Assembly: GCF_963082655.1 (NCBI RefSeq)
Contig: NC_081553.1
Span: 48,038,541 to 48,102,540, forward strand
Direction of reading: 5' to 3'
Length of the DNA: 64,000 nt
DNA from: Stomoxys calcitrans
Taxonomy: Eukaryota > Arthropoda > Insecta > Diptera > Muscidae
Shown here: positions 59,732-64,000 of the stretch, piece by piece
Numbering within the stretch: the first letter of the stretch is position 1
How the letters are laid out: every line of letters starts with the position of its first letter
Translations under genes and position numbers: made by a program
The notes under the pieces: model-generated
Seen by the model: the letters and a program-made list of their open reading frames with translations, nothing else
Told to the model about the DNA's origin: nothing
Databases searched by the model: none

Positions 59732-60790
59732 ATTTTGTGTTAGTGGAGGTTATAAAAAGTTGATCAGGCCAAACTTAATGGCCTGTTTCTCCATGTTTCT
59801 GAAAAATTGTTAGTGTTCCAATAGTTCTTCTCTTCCTAAAGATATTACCATTCTGTATACAAGAATTGACTAAACGATTGCCCTTCTCAGCACCAACTCA
59901 CACATAGACAACAATACAGGAAATTGGGATAACATACACTTAGCCAAGTGAGGTCACATTTGGTATTAATTAATTTGCAAAAGCATAACCGAGAGAGAGG
60001 GAGAGAGAGAGCGAGAGAGCATGAAAGGGCAAGAGACAAAGGCCGAATGGGAGACCAAAGCAACATGTAATACTTAAACATATAAATTTACTATTACATG
60101 GACATAGGAGCAAAACCAAAGTTTCTCACAAACTCATTTCCGAAAGAATATATCCAAAAGTTTGGGATATGTTCTCCAATTCCTGGTAAACATTCCTTTT
60201 GTGTTTAGAGAATTTCCAAAGGCAGATAGAACAACAGGGCATACGAACGGACCATGTTGTTGCTATCACATACAAGTTTGAAGTTTACACTTGCCTCTAT
60301 TGTTTAATTAGCTTAATTAATAGTTAAATCTAATTTGCATGCATTCAAATTCATTTACAACACTGGGATTTATGGTAGCCACAAAAATATTTGTGAAATT
60401 TTGCACTTGCAAGCAAGCGTGAAATGTTATTACTTAGACGGTAAGTTTTTCGTAATGTGATGCCATTCATTTTAAGTGGGGATTTTGGTTAGGCAAAATT
60501 TAACACAATGCTGAATTGGGATTGCCATAAAGGAAATTGTAAAGTAAATAAAGCTCAAATTGATAATATTAGTAACACTTAGAGTTTTAATCCTATTATG
60601 CTGAAGTAGTGTTGGTTGCATCGAATGTTAAAAGTTGCATATGTTAGACTTTATGTTTATGGGGGGAGTTTTTGGAATGACAATAAAGCAAAACTGGCTT
60701 CGGGAAGCCAATGTGGACAATAGCTAGTGGTAATGTGGATACCCTACATAGGGATCCTATAAAAGTTTGCTTGAAAAGTAGCATCTTTCG
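59732..60790. other. Spacer with a GA microsatellite, nothing else recognised
   Basis: Apart from the GA tract there is no recognised repeat, gene or RNA. The minus-strand frame across the GA tract (59,887-60,081) is a low-complexity Leu/Ser translation. This is one of the longer apparently unique stretches outside the satellite. Confidence 0.4.
59991..60019 (+). repeat. (GA)n microsatellite
   Basis: About 29 bp of GA dinucleotides broken by a few single-base changes. Confidence 0.85.
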
Positions 60791-61232
60791 TCGTAATTCG
60801 ATGAAAAATGCAGTATTTATGCACCCATAGCAGCTATATCCAAGTATGGTCTGATTTAGACCAAATTCAGGACGGATATAGAGTGATCTAACAAATACTA
60901 GTCACTGTTCACTTTTGCAGAACAAAATATTAGTCTTTTTGGCAGCTTTATCCAAATATAGATCGATCTGAACCATATAGGACACGGCTATCGAAAAGCC
61001 TAACATAAGTCAATGTGTCAAATTTCAGCGAAATAAGATAATAAATGCGCCTTTTATGGGGCCAAGACTTTAAATCGAGGGATCGATCTATATGGCAGCT
61101 ATATCCAAATCTAGACCAATCTGAGTCATCTTCAAGAAGGAAAATGCGCCTTTCATGGGCTCTAAACCTTAAATCGAGACATCGGTCTATATGGCAGCTA
61201 TATCCAAGTATGCAATAATCTGCGCTTAACTA
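60791..61232 (+). mobile_element. Family C fragment
   Basis: From 'catttatgcacccatagcagc'-like wording (60,815) it carries two to three family C units ('ctatatggcagctatatcca', 'aaatgcgccttttatggggc'). The head before 60,790 is missing. It ends where a complete family C head starts at 61,233, so two copies lie in direct tandem. Confidence 0.7.
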
Positions 61233-62910
61233 AACAAGTAAAAAATCGTTAAGTTCGGTCGGGTCGAACTATGGATACCCACCACCTCGGGTATATATGT
61301 AAACTACTATTTGTCATAATCCGGTAAAAAAAGCATAATTTATGACCCCATAGCAGCTATATCGAAATATAGTCCGATTTGGACCAAACTCAACACGGAC
61401 ATTGAATGGTCTAACAAGTACAAGTCATTGTTTAATTTTGTAGAACAAAATATTGGTTTTTTTGGTAGCCATATCCCAATATAGACCGATCTGAACCATA
61501 TACGATACGGATGTCGAAAAGTCTTACATAAGTCACTGTGTCAAATTCCAGTACAATCGGATCATAAATGTGCCTTTTATGGGACCAAAACCTTTCATCG
61601 AAAGATCGGTGTATAATGCAGCTATATCCAAACCTAGACCGATCTGGGCCAAATTGAAGAAGGATGTCGAAGGGCCTCATGCAACTAACTGTCCTAAATT
61701 TTAACAAAATCGGATAACAAATGCGCCTTTTATGGGCCCAATACCATAAATCGAGAGATCGGTCTATATGGCAGCTATATCCAAATCTTGACCGATCTGG
61801 GCCAAATTGAAGAAGGATGTTAAAGGGCCTAACGCAACTAACTGTCACAAATTTTAGCTAAATCCAATGATAAATGCGCCTTTTATGGGCCCAATACCTT
61901 AAATTGAGAGATCGGTCTACATGGCAGCTATATCCAAATCTGGACCGATCTGGGCCAAATTGAAGCAGGATGTTAAAAGGCCTAACGTAAATAACTGTCC
62001 TAAATTTTGGCAAAATCCAATGATAAATGCGCCTTTTATGGGCCCAATACCTTAAATTGAGAGATCGGTCTATATGGCAGCAATATCCAAATCTGGACCG
62101 ATCTGTACCATATTGCGAAAATATATCGAGAGGCCTTATTTAACTCATTGTACCAAATTTCGGCGACATCGGATAATAAATAGGCCCAAAACCTTAAATC
62201 GAGAGATCGGTCTATAGGCAGCTATATCCAAATCTGAACCGATCAGAGCCAAATTGAATGAAGATGTCGATGGGCTTAAGACAATTCACTGTCATAAATT
62301 TCAGCAAAATCAGATAGTAAATGTGGCTTTTATGGGCCTAAGACTCTAAATCGAAGGATCGGTCTATATGGCAGCTATATTCAAATCTTGACCGATCTGT
62401 GCCATATTGCGAAAAGATATCGAGAGGCCTTATTTAACTCACTGTACCAAATTTTAGTAAAATCGGATAATAAATGTGGCTTTTATGGGCCTAAGACCCT
62501 AAATCGGCGGATCGGTCTATATGGCAGCTATATTCAAATCTAGACCGATCTTGGCCAAATTAACGAAGGATGTCGAAGGGCCTAATGCAACTCCTTGTCC
62601 CAAATGTCAGCAAAATCCAATGATAAATGCGCCTTTTATGGCCCCAAAACCTAAAACCGAGAGATCGGTCTATATGGCAGCTATATCCAAATCTGGACCG
62701 ATCTGTGCCATATTGCAGAAGTATTTCAAGGGGCTTAACCTAACTCACTGTATCAAATTTTGGCAACATCGGACAATAAATGCGCCTTTTATGGGCCCAA
62801 AACCTTAAATCGAGAGATCGGTCTATATGGCAGCTATATACAAATCTGAACCGATCAGGGCCAAATTGAATGAAGATGTCGATGGGCTTAAGACAATTCA
62901 CAGTCCCAAA
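61233..62910 (+). mobile_element. Family C element with 153-bp tandem units
   Basis: The head is 'aacaagtaaaaaatcgttaa', then 'ttcggtcgggtcgaa' and 'acccaccacctcgggtatat'. About ten units follow; the anchor 'gatcggtctatatggcagc' lies at 61,757, 61,910, 62,063, 62,205, 62,357, 62,510, 62,663 and 62,816, mostly 153 bp apart. The array is interrupted at 62,911 by a reverse-transcriptase fragment. Small open frames here are translations of the repeat. Confidence 0.8.
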
Positions 62911-63322
62911 TGGATCAGTGTTTCGGTCCGCACATTGTTTAAAGCCCCCTCGATGTCAATGCATACCGCCAGGGTGTACGTTTTGTGCATCGAAGGATTC
63001 TTCTATTTTATGCACAACCTCGTGCAGGGCAGTCTCCACCGACCTTCCCTTGACATAGGCATGCTGTTTGTATTTGAGCAGTTCGCTGAATGTCCTACTC
63101 TTTACCATGGTGTCCACAATACGTTCCATAGTTTTGAGTAGAAAGGATGTAAGGCGTAGGGGTCTGTAGACCTTTGGTGTCGCATAAATTGCCTTGCCGG
63201 GCTTGGGTATAAACACCACAGTTGCCTCCTGCCAGGCTTTCGGAGTATATACAAGTCCTAGGCACGCTGTGAAAATATTGGCCAGATGAGGCGCCAGTTA
63301 GTCTGCCTCTTTCTGTAGTAAT
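62911..63322 (-). pseudogene. Reverse-transcriptase fragment, antisense
   Basis: The minus strand encodes the finger/palm part of the same non-LTR lineage as 55,037: YTPKAWQEAT, VFIPKPGKAIYATP, YRPLRLTSFLLKTMERIVDT, then KYKQHAYVKGRSVETALHEV. It spans sense-equivalent positions of about 55,355-55,760. A stop interrupts the upstream part (near 63,300) and a one-base insertion ('gcacaaaacg', near 62,985) shifts the frame before the first catalytic aspartate. Both ends are ragged, inside a family C array. Confidence 0.82.
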
Positions 63323-63338
63323 AGATCTGGGCCAAACT

Positions 63339-63563
63339 AAACAAGTAACAGCGTGCTAAGTTCGGCCGGGCAGAATCTTGGGAAACCACCACCATGCTAA
63401 AATATGGAAGCTATATCTGGTTACATAACGATTTGGACCGTACTTGGCATAGTAATTGAGAGTCATAACAGAGCACGGTGCACAAAATTTCAGCCAAATC
63501 GGACAAAAATTGCAGCCTCCAGGGACTCAAGAAGTCAAATAGGGGAATCGGTTTATATAGCAG
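63339..63563 (+). mobile_element. Family A head fragment, plus strand
   Basis: 'aacaagtaacagcgtgctaa', the palindrome and 'aaaccaccaccatgctaaaa' are followed by one 153-bp unit. It stops at 'tatatagcagcc', where an oppositely oriented copy begins. Confidence 0.75.
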
Positions 63564-64000
63564 CCACCATTATAGGATGTAGATATACTAATCTATTCGT
63601 TGCATTTGTAACACCTCGAAATATTCGTCTAAGACCCCATAAAGTATATATATTCTTGATCGTTACGACGCTCTGAGTTGATCTAGCCGTATCCATCCGT
63701 CCGTCTGTCGAAATATTGATTTAGGTCATTGGGAATTGCAAATGGGCCATATCGGTTCAGATTTGGATATAGCACCCATATAAACCGATCTCCCGGTTTG
63801 ATTTTTGAGCCCTTACAAGTTGCGATTTTTATCCGATTTGTCTGAAGTTTTGCAAATAGTGTTATGTTATGGCTCTCAACAACTGCGCCAAGTACGGTCC
63901 AACTCGGTCTGTAACCAGACCGGGCCTCTAAAGTGCAATTCCTATACCATTTGGCTGAAATTTCGCAAGAGGTGATTTGTTATGACTTTCAATAACTGTA
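63564..64000 (-). mobile_element. Family A tail and units, reverse orientation, runs off the window
   Basis: The minus-strand end 'catcctataatggtgg' is followed (moving right) by the TA-rich core (63,640-63,660), a short GACR tract (63,690-63,710) and degenerate 153-bp units continuing to the window edge. With the plus-strand head at 63,339 it forms an inverted arrangement. Confidence 0.75.

Noticed and set aside
59887..60081. 64-codon minus-strand frame rich in Leu and Ser
   Set aside because: It is a low-complexity translation of the GA microsatellite, without a recognisable motif beyond it.

Overview
The window looks like intergenic or heterochromatic DNA from a calyptrate (probably muscid) fly, such as Stomoxys, Haematobia or Musca. 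That placement is an inference from repeat style: mini-me-like elements with a (GACR)n tract and a 'tatatatactttat' core, a mariner with 'ttgggttgcccaaaaag' ends, a tRNA-derived SINE, and non-LTR retrotransposon wreckage. I found no intact host gene, no rRNA gene and no functional tRNA gene. Every protein-like segment I can identify is a broken transposon gene.

Layout. Positions 1-14.6 kb are a mosaic of transposon relics: three families of internally repetitive elements (called A, B and C here), a 569-bp fold-back derivative of a mariner-type transposon, an endonuclease-domain fragment, the 3' part of a non-LTR element split by a SINE, a nearly full-length mariner with a frameshifted transposase, and a 200-base assembly gap. 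From 14,636 to 54,239 runs one uninterrupted direct tandem array of a 124-bp satellite (about 320 monomers, 39.6 kb). It has diverged edges and a homogenised core built from duplicated multi-monomer blocks. From 54.2 kb to the end the mosaic resumes. A 5'-truncated non-LTR element with reverse transcriptase and RNase H lies beside a family A head and is itself interrupted by a reverse-oriented family A element, which in turn carries a 237-bp mariner deletion derivative. Family C arrays, an antisense reverse-transcriptase fragment and an inverted pair of family A pieces follow.

How the parts relate. The 237-bp element at 59,336 is an internally deleted version of the mariner at 9,349, so an autonomous-type element (now dead) and its non-autonomous derivative sit in one window. 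Families A and C both contain internal tandem units with the same 153-bp period and the same core and microsatellite, so they are sister families. One non-LTR lineage is seen three times (6,791-8,192 antisense, 55,037-57,590 sense, 62,911-63,322 antisense). The satellite carries no transposon insertion over 39.6 kb although its flanks are crowded with them.

Boundaries and family assignments come from reading the sequence by eye. Clade names for the non-LTR elements and the mini-me label come from remembered family features, not from searches.
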